NCBI GenBank assembly: GCA_033439255.1
Contig: CM065879.1
Coordinates: 600,501-664,500, forward strand
DNA: 64,000 nt
From: Hericium rajendrae
Taxonomy: Eukaryota > Basidiomycota > Agaricomycetes > Russulales > Hericiaceae
Direction of reading: 5' to 3'
A model generated the notes under the pieces. That model was given only the letters and a program-made list of their open reading frames with translations. It was not told the DNA's origin and made no database searches. Positions 36,142 through 46,857 of the stretch are shown one piece after another; positions within the stretch are counted from its first letter, which is position 1, and each line of letters begins with the position of its first letter. The position numbers and the translations under genes were made by a program.

Positions 36142-36615
36142 CTTTGACGTCGCAACGAGTGCACGGGGAGGGAGAAGTCAACTGATCGTGACGATTACCT
36201 ACCACGCATCCACGCTTTTATATGCTCTCACCTGTCACTATAAAAGTCAGCGCAAGTTCCAATCTGAGTACGGACAATTACGAACAGAGACGATCTTATT
36301 GACATATTGACATGTAAGAAATCAGGCGACGTAAGGAAGTTGGACTGAAGCACGCATCATCGATGTCGCGCGTGTTGGCATTTCAGAAAGAAATGTGATT
36401 TATACTTACTTAGATGCTTGAGTTGGACAGATACTTTCAGTCATACAATATTGAGTTGGAAAAGAGCATCAAATGTGGCAGAACTTGTTTGGAGACCGAA
36501 CGCCTAGTAAGCATATTGCAGAATCCCGTCTCGCGCGAAGGCAGAGTGTCAACATGTAAACGGCAGCATATACACCTCGTACACCTCAGCCAGTGGATCC
36601 TGCTCTCGGTTTAAA
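36142..36615. other. Upstream region of F-box gene A
   Basis: No gene is seen between F-box genes A and B, which run in the same (minus) direction. Confidence 0.5.
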
Positions 36616-38376
36616 TCAAAAAGGATGTCTCGTGAAGGCATGATGATGCACCTGATCCACCACAAACAGTGCCTCCTCACTAATCATAATCATCGATGTA
36701 TTACTGATCCCCTCTGGGACCGGTGCTTCCTTCAGTGCCCGCGGCCGCTTCAACGTTATCGCTTCATCCGCCCAATCACCTGGCGCGACATAGTCCGTTT
36801 CAGAAGCGGACGTCCCGCCTGCTCGAACAACGCGCGGGGCATTACAGTCCTTCACGGCCAGATTTAGCGGGCCGTCCTCGGTCCAAGACGTACGCGGCTG
36901 GACGAAACGCATGCCAGCCACGCAGTGCACACCGGTTTCGCTACTGATCCAGGGCCACATGTCGATGGAGACAACGCAATCGGACCAGGCGGCCCAGAGC
37001 AATGTGGGCTCGGACGCACCGGCGAATTTGGCTAGGAGCTTGGAAGTGGCGACAAGGAGAACAAGCCCGGCGAATTCGGAGTCCGTGTTGGTGTTGGTAT
37101 CGGTTTCACCTGCATGTAGGTAGACGAGCTGCTCGGCTTCGCGCGAGGGAGACAGTGAAAGAGCGGCCGTGACCGGTGTACCCGTCGCAGAGGATGGCGT
37201 TTGGAAACGCGAGAGACTGGTGAAGCAGATCATACTCGGCTCTTTCAATTCAAAAACTGGCGGAGGAATGAAGAAGGCTCGACCTGAAGTTGCCTCCCCG
37301 TAGGATTTCCAAGTGGTGTCTTGCAATGTGACATCGATAATGACAATGCTGGGTACAGGGCTGGGCGAGGTTGGTGGAAGAGCTGATTGTGAACATCCAG
37401 GAACAGCTATTAAGACGTGCGTCTCGTCAATAAACGTGAAGGAAACGTCCCAGTCCCCGTATAAGTTCTGGAAAACTATCAATACATATACTCCTCATTA
37501 TGAAATAAAATGACTGGCTTCACCATTTGAGGCTGACCAGTTCTCCAGTTCCATACAAATACTGCACTACGCCTGGTGTTTTGAAAGCTCGTGTATCTGA
37601 TCTGGATGCCAACCAAGGCCCCAATGACTTGTATACATCGAAACTCGGCGGTGTGACCCTCGGCAAATGGGACCGTGTTAACCGTGGATGCTAATGGATG
37701 GGATAATCCTGATGCCAAGCACCGCGATTCTATATTGAAACCAAAGACGGACAGTCTGGCAGAACAAGAGAAGTGAATGAGCAAGTCTTCGCGCGATTAC
37801 AAAATTTGCTGAGATAAATTGACTTACGGATAGCTGAGATATGCAAGAACGACCAAATCTTGAGATGGATCAAGCGCAACAGCTGGTTTCTCTGCACGGG
37901 CGCTATAGTCGACATTGAATTTCAGGTCTTCCATGGTCGACGAACCGACCTTGAATCGTCGAAACCAGAGCTCGGGACGTGATGGATGTTGATATGCCAG
38001 GATATCGCCTTCCAGGAAGATGGGTTCTCGGGCGGTGGTCGCCAAGTGGACTTTATCTCCCCAGCGTAGATGCTGCCATGCGGTTTGGGTATCCTTGAGT
38101 TTCGCGAGTCGCTCTTGCATGCTCCAGCCTCCGGAGAAGTCATCTTCCAGGCCATGCACAGAAAGCTCGATCCGGTATTGCAGCTCTTCGCTGTCTCGGA
38201 TTAAACAACGCCATGCACGGCAGACCTATTGAACTGAGTTGACGCGTGGTCGAACAAATTTCAGCACAAAATCGAAATCTTACTAGTTGGCATGAAACGA
38301 GGTCTTGAAAGCCCAATGATCTGAAGATTCCTATCTGAATTTCCGCAGGCAATGATAAAGTATCCTTTCCAGTCAT
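36616..38376 (-). CDS. F-box protein of a local paralogue cluster (B)
   Basis: Exons 38284-38376, 37828-38225, 37524-37755 and 36616-37467 encode 524 residues. The F-box starts at residue 5 (TLSLPAEIQIGIFRSLGFQDLVSCQL, continued by VCRAWRCLIRDSEELQYRIEL in exon 2). The C-terminal part has the same alternating beta patterns as gene A (LDPSQDLVVLAYL, SAVFVWNWRTGQPQM, WDVSFTFIDETHVLIAV, SMIMISEEALFVV). It is a distinct subfamily from A and D, and the parent type of the pseudogene at 39205-40512. It is presumably an SCF substrate receptor; the substrate is unknown. Confidence 0.82.
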
Positions 38377-39204
38377 CGTACTACTTCGCGTGGAGAAACT
38401 TGAATCTGCGGAGCTATAGCTGAATAATCTTGAAGTCACCTCTTGCGAGGCGACCGAGTCTTTAATACTCCGACGTTCAACGTGGTTCAAGTGAAAAACA
38501 AAACTGACCTGAAGGTTTCGAACCTGCAATCTCGAGTCAAGACGCAACTTACGTCCCTATTGGAGATACAGTACACACGGAAACGCGCTCATGAACCTCG
38601 CATCGATGACGAGGCACGCTTTCTCACGGATTGGCCGGCTAGCTCGGTCAAATACGCAGTCGAAAGCCTTGATGCCTGTCCAGTGTCCAAGAGGGTCCTA
38701 TTCAGCCCTGCGATAAAGAAATTACTGGAGCACCAAGGATGGTGGGCATTCTTGCAACGCCCAGCGAAAACTTCAAGGAGAAGGTGGTGACTGCGGTAAA
38801 ACGAAATTCGATAGATAGGGAGATCGATTACTCCTCTTCGTTCATCTCCGTGTTATGACGAGCAGTTGTCAGTCGCGAGCCCATATTTACATAGCTTTAG
38901 ATTCTCGGAAGGCAAAGGTAAAGATGGCAGGGGCCGAAGGTTGATTCATCAAACCTGCCCTCACACGCGCAGTAATTTCGATCAAAGTATTGACGGACAC
39001 CTGTCCATTACCGCACGATAAGCTCGGGATTCTACACCATCAATAGAATACAGAGGCTGCGGCAGACTGACTGGAAATTCTTCCTCAGCGAGCGACGGCA
39101 GGCGTAAGTAGAGACGACAAAGATGTATGATGCCGGCGCGATCATTTTGCGAACGGCAACATATAAAATTCATATGTAGTGGCGAACGGACTCTATTCCC
39201 GACC
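38377..39204. other. Intergenic stretch between F-box gene B and its pseudogene copy
   Basis: No gene is supported. Confidence 0.45.
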
Positions 39205-40512
39205 TAAATCAATATTATTCCGTCCAGATAACAGCTCACCCGGTCAACCACAAACAACGCCTCCTCGCTAATCATAAGTGCCGCCGAATTGCTCGTCTCA
39301 CACAGGAGCGGTCGCTCCAGCATCCCTATCGCTTGCGGTCGCTCCAACGTTCCCTCTTCCCCATCATCAGACTTGACAGAGCCGGACGCCAACTGCCCGC
39401 CCGCCCTCGCGACGCATTGAAGTCCCACACGGCCACGCGCGGCGAGACGAAGCGCACGCAGGGCAAGAGGCCGCAATCAAACCGCAGCCACGGCACGGTG
39501 GCGAGGACGCAGTCGGACCAAGCGGCCCACGGTGTTGTGTGCTCGGACGTGCCGGCGCATCTCACGAGGAGCTTGGACGCGGAGACGAGGAGTATGCGCG
39601 CGAACCATTCGTCTGGAAATTTTAACAGTGAGAGCCTCGGATTCGGTGCCGACGTGCAACAAGAGGAGCTGCTCTGCATTGAGCGACGAGATCAGCGAAT
39701 CAGCGACCGGCGATGAATTAGCCGATGATGAGAGCGGCGTATGGAAGCGTGACAGACTGCTGAAGCAGGACATGTTAAGGTGTCTCCGTTTGACATCTGA
39801 CGCGGGAAGGAGGAAACGACGCGCTGAGGTTGCTTCCGCATATGTTCGCTGTGTTGCATCTTGTATTGAAACGTCGATGATGAAAATGCGGGGAGCTCAG
39901 TGGATGAAACCTCAGTTTACGGCCAGCATTCAAGCACTGGTATTAATATATGCGTTTCGTCAAGAGATGTGAAACTCTTGGCCTCGTCCCCGTACAAATG
40001 CTAGAAGATCGTCAGAACATTGACTGCACGATTGATATGAGTGACTCATTTACCATTTGCAGGGAGCGCTAGTACGGTCGAACACCCGACGTTAAATGGT
40101 CAAAAACAGAGTTCAGGACGAGACACGTGCTTATATGCAAGGATATTGCCAGCCAGTCAAAAACCTGTTTGGGCGGTCATCGCTAGATGGATTTTGTCTC
40201 CCCAGCGCGAATATTACCACGCGCTTTGGGTATCCTTGAGTTTCTTGAGCCGTTCTTCCACGCTCCAGCTACCGGAAAAGTCATCATCTAGGCCATGCAA
40301 AGAAAGCTCGATGTTGTATTGTAGTTCGTCGCTGTCCCGGATAAAGGTACGCCATGCGCGGCAGACCTCTCAAGACAAAGATGTCGGATCGTCAACTAGA
40401 ATTCGTCGTGGAGTCTTACTAGTTGATAAGAGACAAGGTCTTGGAAGCCCAGTCGCTTCAAGATTCCAAGTTGGATCTCAACGAGCAAGGATAAGACATG
40501 TCTTCCGGTCAT
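39205..40512 (-). pseudogene. Decayed tandem copy of F-box gene B
   Basis: An exon 1 copy at about 40420-40512 reads MTGRHVLSLLVEIQLGIL and keeps the splice donor. An exon 2 copy lies at about 40050-40372 (VCRAWRTFIRDSDELQYNIEL, then an in-frame stop where gene B has TAW followed by Gln). The exon 3 equivalent is missing. Exon 4 pieces at 39210-39990 are split over at least three frames (CFSSLSRFHTP, ASKLLVRCAGTSEH, WAAWSDCVL, ISEEALFVVDRV). It is a dead duplicate in the same orientation as gene B. Confidence 0.82.
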
Positions 40513-40842
40513 TATAGCCAGCGTGCTTAGCGTAAAACGACCTTAGAGAAATCAGACACACAGTAGCGCAGAGGGTCTTGTCCTGGTCGCAAAGTCGGAG
40601 AGAAACTGGCGAGCAACACTATTAATTCTTTGTTATCCCAGGCCTTGAGCGCGTTCTATACGCAGAAAGTGTGTTGGTCGCCGGCCGGTTGACCTCGGTC
40701 CAGAAGCTAGATGTCGAATACAAGTCCCAGGCCAAGGCGACGTTCACACCGGGATGTTTCTGTTGAAGGGAGGGAGATTCACGCGCTTGTGGCTGTCGGA
40801 TCGATGAGGAGGCGCACCTCCCTTTTCCCACGGGCCAGATAG

Positions 40843-40857
40843 CCAATCCTGACGTCA
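40843..40857 (+). promoter_or_regulatory. CCAAT box and CRE-like site upstream of aldolase
   Basis: CCAAT (40843-40847) and the palindrome TGACGTCA (40850-40857) lie next to each other 112-126 bases before the aldolase ATG. CCAAT binds HAP/NF-Y-type complexes and TGACGTCA binds CREB/ATF-type bZIP factors. Function is inferred from position. Confidence 0.5.
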
Positions 40858-40968
40858 GGTTTCCCTCGGTCCTCGGAACGGCGTGATACTTTAAAGCCTT
40901 GTCTACCCTCCGTCCACTCCGCATCTTGCTATTGACCTTCACCACTCCCTCGCATCTCAAGTCATATT

Positions 40969-42665
40969 ATGGGTATCCTCGACATCGTTCCGGTACGAAT
41001 TTCTCTCTGATCAGCGTGAAATGAATATGCTGAAGATGCCTGGATTCGATTAGGCTGGTGTTCTCACTGGCGATAATGTTCGCAAACTTTTCGACTACGC
41101 GAAGCAGCACAATGTAAGTCGAGAGGAGGCATACGATGCCAATATTGAGCTGGACTGACGTGCACGGTGGGCTGTCAGTTTGCGATCCCAGTATGTGTTC
41201 TTGAAATTTCCCGCTTTATCGATCTGAGCGAAGTGTCATGATTTCTAGGCAATCGTGAGTCGTTGGGTCTTCTTGTTTATCGCAGTCCAGAAATCTCAAG
41301 CAGATGGCATTAGAACGTAACCTCGTCGTCGACGGCCAACGCTGTCCTCGAGGCAGCTCGGTTCGTGCCCGGTTTCCGTCCGTGATTCGTGTCAATGCTA
41401 AGCAAGAAATGGTGCATACAGTGACATCAAGGCCCCGATCATCATCCAGGTCTCGCAGGGCGGCGCCGCGTACTTCGCCGGCAAAGGTCTCGCGAACGAC
41501 AAGCAGCAGGCCTCGATCACCGGCGCCATCGCCGCTGCCCACCATGTCAGGACCGTAGCGAAGGCCTACGGCGTGTAAGTCCCCTTTGCGCGCTGTCACT
41601 TCGAAGGCTGACCCGCCTCCAGTCCGGTCGTGCTCCACTCCGACCACTGTGCCAAGAAGCTGCTCCAGTGGTTCGACGGCATGCTCGAGGCCGACGAGGC
41701 GTACTTCAAGCAGCACGGCGAGGCCCTGTTCTCCTCACACATGCTCGACCTGTCCGAGGAGTCGAAGGAGGAGAACATCGCGATCTGCGAGAAGTACTTC
41801 GCGCGCATGGCGCCCATCGGACTCTGGCTCGAGATGGAGATCGGCATCACGGGCGGCGAGGAGGACGGCGTCGACAACACGGGCGTCGACAACAACAGCC
41901 TATACACGCAGCCCGAAGATGTCTTCGACGTGCACGCGGCGCTCTCGAAGATCAGCCCCAACTTCAGCATCGCCGCTGCGTTTGGGAACGTGCACGGCGT
42001 ATACAAGCCCGGCAACGTGCGCCTGCATCCCGAGCTGCTCGCGAAGCACCAGGTCTACACGCGCGGGAAGGTCGGGGGCAAGGTCGAGCAGCCTCTGTAT
42101 GCGCGCCCATTACGCGTCTTTACATGTACTGACGCCTGCCAGGTTCCTCGTGTTCCATGGCGGCTCGGGCTCGAGCAAGGAGGAGATAAAGACCGCCGTC
42201 GTGAACGGAGTTGTTAAGATGAACGTTGACACCGGTATGCTCGCTGCCTCTTCCTCCGCATCATGACCTAACTCCCCTCCAGACACGCAGTTCGCTTACC
42301 TCGCCGGTATCCGAGTAAGCCTCCTTATCGCGCCTGCCATCCATCCGATATCTAACATGCAGATAGGACTTCATCCTGAAGAAGAAGGACTACCTGCTGT
42401 CGCAGGTCGGCAACCCCGAGGGTGCGGACAAGCCTAACAAGAAGGTGCGGCGTTACGCGTGCTGACGCCACGCCGAATTCCGACTGACATGCAATTTTCG
42501 TTATCGCAGTTCTACGACCCGCGTGTCTGGGTCCGCGAGGGCGAGAAGACGCTCGCCGAGCGCGTAAAGGTTGCGTGCGCCGACCTCGGCAACGTTGGTC
42601 CGTGCTCTTGTTCCTTCATGTGCCTGATATCGTGTTGACTTTTTGCTTCGCTAGATCGTTTGTAA
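40969..42665 (+). CDS. FBA1: Fructose-bisphosphate aldolase, class II
   Basis: Twelve exons encode 358 residues: 40969-40992, 41054-41113, 41179-41190, 41249-41254, 41314-41360, 41422-41574, 41623-42096, 42143-42234, 42283-42314, 42367-42444, 42510-42597, 42655-42665. It matches fungal class II aldolase throughout: FAIPAINVTSSSTANAVLEA, then IIIQVSQGGAAYFAGKG, VVLHSDHCAKKLL (zinc and catalytic Asp/His), EMEIGITGGEEDGVDN, FGNVHGVYKPGNV, LVFHGGSGSSKEEI and VKMNVDTDTQFAYLAGIRDF. This zinc enzyme cleaves fructose 1,6-bisphosphate in glycolysis and forms it in gluconeogenesis, in the cytosol. Two exons are only 12 nt (FAIP) and 6 nt (AI), yet all splice sites are GT/AG and the residues are the conserved ones. 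Confidence 0.96.
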
Positions 42666-43078
42666 ATTATATACTGGAGCGGGGCAATAAGGATAGAGAA
42701 GAAGCAAGAAGCAAGTGGACCAATTCTTTGTAGTGCATTCGAGCAGCGAAGTTGTACTAGTTTGTACCACTTATCTATGTGGCTGGTAATGAGCTACCTT
42801 ATATCATCAGCATACAAAGTCTCCAAAAATCCTGAACGCGATTCTGCTACAGATAAGGGTATTAGTGCTCGTAAGTTTTGAGATGCCCGCAAACGGGCTG
42901 CAAGAAAACACGAAGGAACTCGAATGACCCGCGTCCGGTCGTTCCTTCATGGTTGAGCTATCCTCTTCTCTTCCGTCAAGAACGGAAATGACCATTCCTT
43001 ATTCAGCTTGCTCTGGCTTGACCCCTTTTCAAAATATGGGAAGAGCGCGCCGGGTACCATTGTAAGCTGCCGATATTG
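42666..43078. other. Gap between convergent aldolase and kinase genes
   Basis: It contains the 3' ends of both genes. No other gene is seen. Confidence 0.5.
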
Positions 43079-45157
43079 CTATGGACCGAAATACGGAGAA
43101 AGCAGCGGGTCGTCGCGCAGAGCCGAGTTGGCGACGGCATCGTAAACGTGCAACACGAGACGCGGAAACAGGCGCGGCAAGTCGAACGGATGGACGGGCG
43201 GCAGCGACACCGGCTGGTGTCTCGCGTTTTCGAGAAGGTAGGGATAGCGCTCGATCTGTTCATGTGGATGTAACCAGTTAGTCCGGGTACAGAGCCGCTG
43301 TGCGGAAATGTTGCGTACCTCTTTTCGCAATACTCGCAGCAAATCGCGCACGGAGCGCGCGTTGTACGTCTCACCTCTCTTGTGCATGACCTCCACGAAC
43401 GCTGGCTGCAGCCGGGAGGGCCAGTCGTCGCTGATGACCGCGTCGGCGTTTTCTTCGAGGAGGGCTAGCTCGACGAGGCCCATGTCCTCGAATCGCCTAG
43501 AGGCATCCTGCAAGAACGCCATCCGCTTGCTGGATTCCCAGAAATACGGATGCAGGAGTATTTTATCAATGGTGGGCCTGTGCATTCCACACTGAGCGGT
43601 CTATAGTATCATACGAAAGCGCAGACACGCACCGCTTCGAAGCGTCGAATTCGATCATAGCACCAATAATATTTCGGGCCTCCCAAGGGTCTTCGGGCAG
43701 CTTGTCCAAGCCGTCGAGTGTGTGATTGCCCCGTAACACATTGCCGTCACGTTCGTATAGCGGTCCGAACGGATGGCCGCCCTTCGTCAGGACATAGAAC
43801 ATCAGACACCCGAACGCGAAGATATCCACCGATCTGCGCAGTCGTAGTGGTGTCGCCGTGGCCGTGGACGCTACACCGTCCGCTCCAGCACCGGCAACCG
43901 CAACCACACCGCCGCCTCCGCCGCCGGTCTCGCGCGCGAGCTCGTCGAGCCGGGTCTGCCCCTTGAGCACTTCAGGCGCGCGCCATCCAATATCGCCGAT
44001 CGCCCCGCTCGTCGCAGGAATAAAGCTCGTCTGCTCCGCCGCGAGCTGCTTGCAGATTCCAAAGTCCGAGAGGAGCATGCGCCCCGCGCCATCGTCGGCC
44101 CCGGGCCTCGCGCCCGCGACGAGGATGTTCTGCGGCTTGACGTCGCGGTGGATGATGTGCAGCGCGTGCAGGTGCCGCAGGCCCGCGAGGATCTCGCGCA
44201 GCGCGCGCTTCGCGTCGAACGCCGCGACGAGCGCCGCGTGCGCCGCGGGGCGGTCGATGAGGTCCGCGAGCGTCGCGGGGCAGAGGTCGAGGACGACGTA
44301 GAGGAAGTCGGAGGTAATTTCGAGGTAGTAGTAGCGGATGACGTTCGGGTGGTGGTCGGCTTCGCGGAGGAGCTGGACTTCTTTGTGCGCGAGGGTCGTG
44401 AGGCGCTTCATGATGCGCTTTACGGCGACCGGGCGCCCTTGGAGGGAGCCTTCGAAGACGATCGTACCGTTGGATCCGCGTCCTTGAATATAGACCTGTC
44501 AACATGAGGATCGCAGTCCGATTGAAGTCCGTACTGATCTCCTTATCCGAAACCATCAGTGAAGGGTCCGAAGGCTTCGTGGAGGAAGAAACGACGACGA
44601 GCGGAGGTGTGTAGAGCGGCGGCGGCTTTTCTTTCACCAAGGGTGTGATTTTATAACTGAAGATGACCTTTTTAGGGACGATGTAGAGAAATAGTGTGGT
44701 GCACTGACCTATGGGACGATAATGAAAGGAGGACGTTCATGACCCCAATCTGGTCCTTCAGCCTTCTGCGTAGATCGAGCCACTCCCCCTTATGAAATAG
44801 CTCCCAATCGATCCGCTTCCATGTATAGAAGAGCATAGCTGAGCTTCGTGATGTGTCCCCTTTCGACTTGGGAAGAAAGGTGGATATTTTGATCTTTATC
44901 CTCTCCATGAGCTTGAGAGAGGACTTCACGGCAAAGTCCAATCCATTCTTGACAGATGGTGCAATAGTATCGGCCTCTGTGGATAGCAGGTGCTCGACGC
45001 CGAGCACTCCATTGACAGTGGACTGCAGCTCGTCATAAGACTCCTGATATCCAGCGGATGCGTCCTTGACATTGCGGAGCACCTTGATTATATCGTGGCC
45101 GATCTGGATAAGTGAGATGATGTCCCCGAACGACCCGAAACTGAAGGAGACGCTCAT
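43079..45157 (-). CDS. Fungal STAND-type N-terminal domain fused to IRE1-like kinase and degenerate KEN RNase domain
   Basis: Exons 44709-45157, 44554-44656, 43633-44495, 43319-43577 and 43079-43255 encode 616 residues. Residues 1-150 are a helical domain (MSVSFSFGSFGDIISL...ELQSTVNGVLG...WLDLRRRLKDQIGVMNVLL) of the type found at the N-terminus of fungal NLR/STAND proteins. Residues ~190-470 are an IRE1-like kinase with GRGSNG loop, VAVK, HRDVKPQNIL, SDFG and APE all present, plus a Gly/Ala insert. Residues ~475-616 are a KEN domain (HPYFWESSKRMAFLQDAS, TYNARSVRDLLRVL, LPRLFPRLVLHVY). No signal peptide, luminal domain or membrane helix exists, so it is cytosolic, unlike IRE1. The RNase motif RNKKHHY is RKEIERY here, losing the catalytic Asn, Lys and His. 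The 58-nt intron before the Gly loop could end 13 nt later. It may be a signalling kinase or pseudo-RNase. Confidence 0.82.
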
Positions 45158-46000
45158 GCCATGCGCAAACCGGAGACGACGACGAGAGACGCACTGGTCT
45201 TGTAGATGGAATGCGAGAGGTCTCACGCATGCTATGCCTCATGTACTAGACAGGTGAAGCGCGTACACGCCTTTGACAGGCGCTACTTACGGTGATGCGC
45301 TTGTGTTGTTCCGAAAGAAGGGTGCTTGCCTATGGGCATAACGTAGCCATTTTACATACTGACCCTGGGATGTAGTAAAAGACGATTGTTAATCATAAGA
45401 GTTTGTGCAAATGCTGAGTGGTGAACGGCCATGACAGCAAATAAAGGATGGAAGTGCACAAGAAAAGGTAGAAGATCTCTGAAAGAAATATTGAAACCCC
45501 GCCTTTGGCTCCGTGGCGCTCACCACCCTTCGTCACCGCTGCTTTCGCTACCACGTTCAATTGCAAAGGCTTGCAGCCTCCAGCCGCTAAAGCTGGTGAG
45601 TCTCTTCACGTATTGTAATTCTCTCCATGCGACGGACGATCGCTGCAATGCGTCAGATGAATCTGATAACACGGATGTCGATAGGCTTGAGATTGCGGTC
45701 ATGAAGCGGCCTCGAGGCCAGAGAAGTTCATGTCGGCAGCAGCCGATCAGCGTTCAACGCTCAAGCCAAGCTTCAAGCTCGCCTTATAAAACCATTCAGA
45801 AATGCGGACTTGCAGGATGAGCACAGGATGGCGTCGGATAGATGAGCAGGTGACACTCCAATACATGTAATCCGATAACTGGCTTACTCGTGGAAACTAT
45901 TCCCTGCTCGATCCCACAGCAACCTGCGAAGATGATCGGCAGCCGTATCTTGCTCTTATTTGTGGAGACCCAACTCAATGTCTTGAAGCGAATGTGCTTG
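45158..46000. other. Upstream region of the kinase-KEN gene; no gene recognised
   Basis: Several short frames exist but none has family features. An in-frame ATG at 45226 would add 23 residues to the kinase-KEN protein. The internal ATG at 45157 is preferred because it places the N-terminal domain at the usual start. Confidence 0.45.
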
Positions 46001-46049
46001 CACGGGCTTGTTGGCTGATTTGATTCCGTACGAGTTGATGATTGACCGA

Positions 46050-46445
46050 CTCATGACGTCTGTTAGATTGGCCTGTCGTGAGTGGGGTTTCCTGGTCATC
46101 CGGGCGGCGACGAGCTGCGCTCTCTTTGCATGGTCTGGAAGATGACTTGTCCAGGAGCTGGAGCACCAAAGAGTGACTCAAAGAACTGAAGGAGTTCAAA
46201 AAATCGTGGCGCCGTCTACGCTGGGGAGACAAAATCCATCTGGCGTTCAAAGCATGTATATGGCAGCAACGTCGTTCTCGACGATTTCTACGGAGCTCAT
46301 CATGCGGATGTTTAGGTACCTCACGCTCCTGTATCCTTGTTGCCATATTCTCAATTGCCCAGTGTCCCCATTTGCCCGTGTCTTCCATTCTGCGTATTGG
46401 ACATTTACGTTCGGCGTGCCGAGAAGGCCGCTCAACTGATCTACT
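46050..46445 (+). pseudogene. Fragments of F-box genes
   Basis: 46070-46250 on the plus strand matches exon 2 of F-box gene B in broken frames (GAGCTGC, TTTGCATGGTCTGGAAGATGAC, GGAGCTGGAGCA, CGCTGGGGAGA.AAA.TCCA). A separate F-box start follows at 46259 (MAATSFSTISTELIMRMFRYL) and stops after 59 codons. These are remains of at least one, probably two, B-type or related genes in the opposite orientation to B. Confidence 0.65.
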
Positions 46446-46857
46446 TATTGGCTCTTCCATTGCCGCATCCGGAGAAGACGTGATCTGAACCGTGCAGTAC
46501 CCGCACACGTTCCAATGGTTCAATGGTTTCTTCAGGTTTCAACTCAACATGAAACGGATCTTTTCATCTGATTGTGGGTCTCACTCTGTCAAAGATACCT
46601 TCGAATGTTGCCTGGTTACTTCGATTATGGACAATTACCGACAGGCGCTTTCGAGCAGACTTCCATATAGACTTCATGACTGACGACCATTTCACGTCAA
46701 TAGGATCGTCTCGTCCGCCGTCTGTATTCAATCTAGCACTTGCTTTCACTTTTATGGCGACGGGTAACGGCGTATTTAACGGCGATACAGGGCGAGAAGT
46801 AGCCATTTGTTGACTTTCGCTCCCGACGTGTCCTGGCCCCGAAGTCAACAACCATCG
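46446..46857 (+). promoter_or_regulatory. Upstream region of F-box gene D
   Basis: No gene is seen. It must hold the promoter of the F-box gene at 46858; no clear TATA box was identified. Confidence 0.4.

Noticed and set aside
36616-40512. Treating F-box B and the copy at 39.2-40.5 kb as one long gene
   Set aside because: The second copy repeats exons 1, 2 and 4 of B in order with its own start and with stops, so it is a tandem pseudogene.
43079-45157. Calling the kinase-KEN gene IRE1
   Set aside because: Signal peptide, luminal sensor and membrane helix are missing and a different N-terminal domain is present; the RNase motif is lost.
45431-45820. 130-codon plus-strand frame as a gene
   Set aside because: Its composition is random-like and no family is recognised; the reverse strand is equally open in part.
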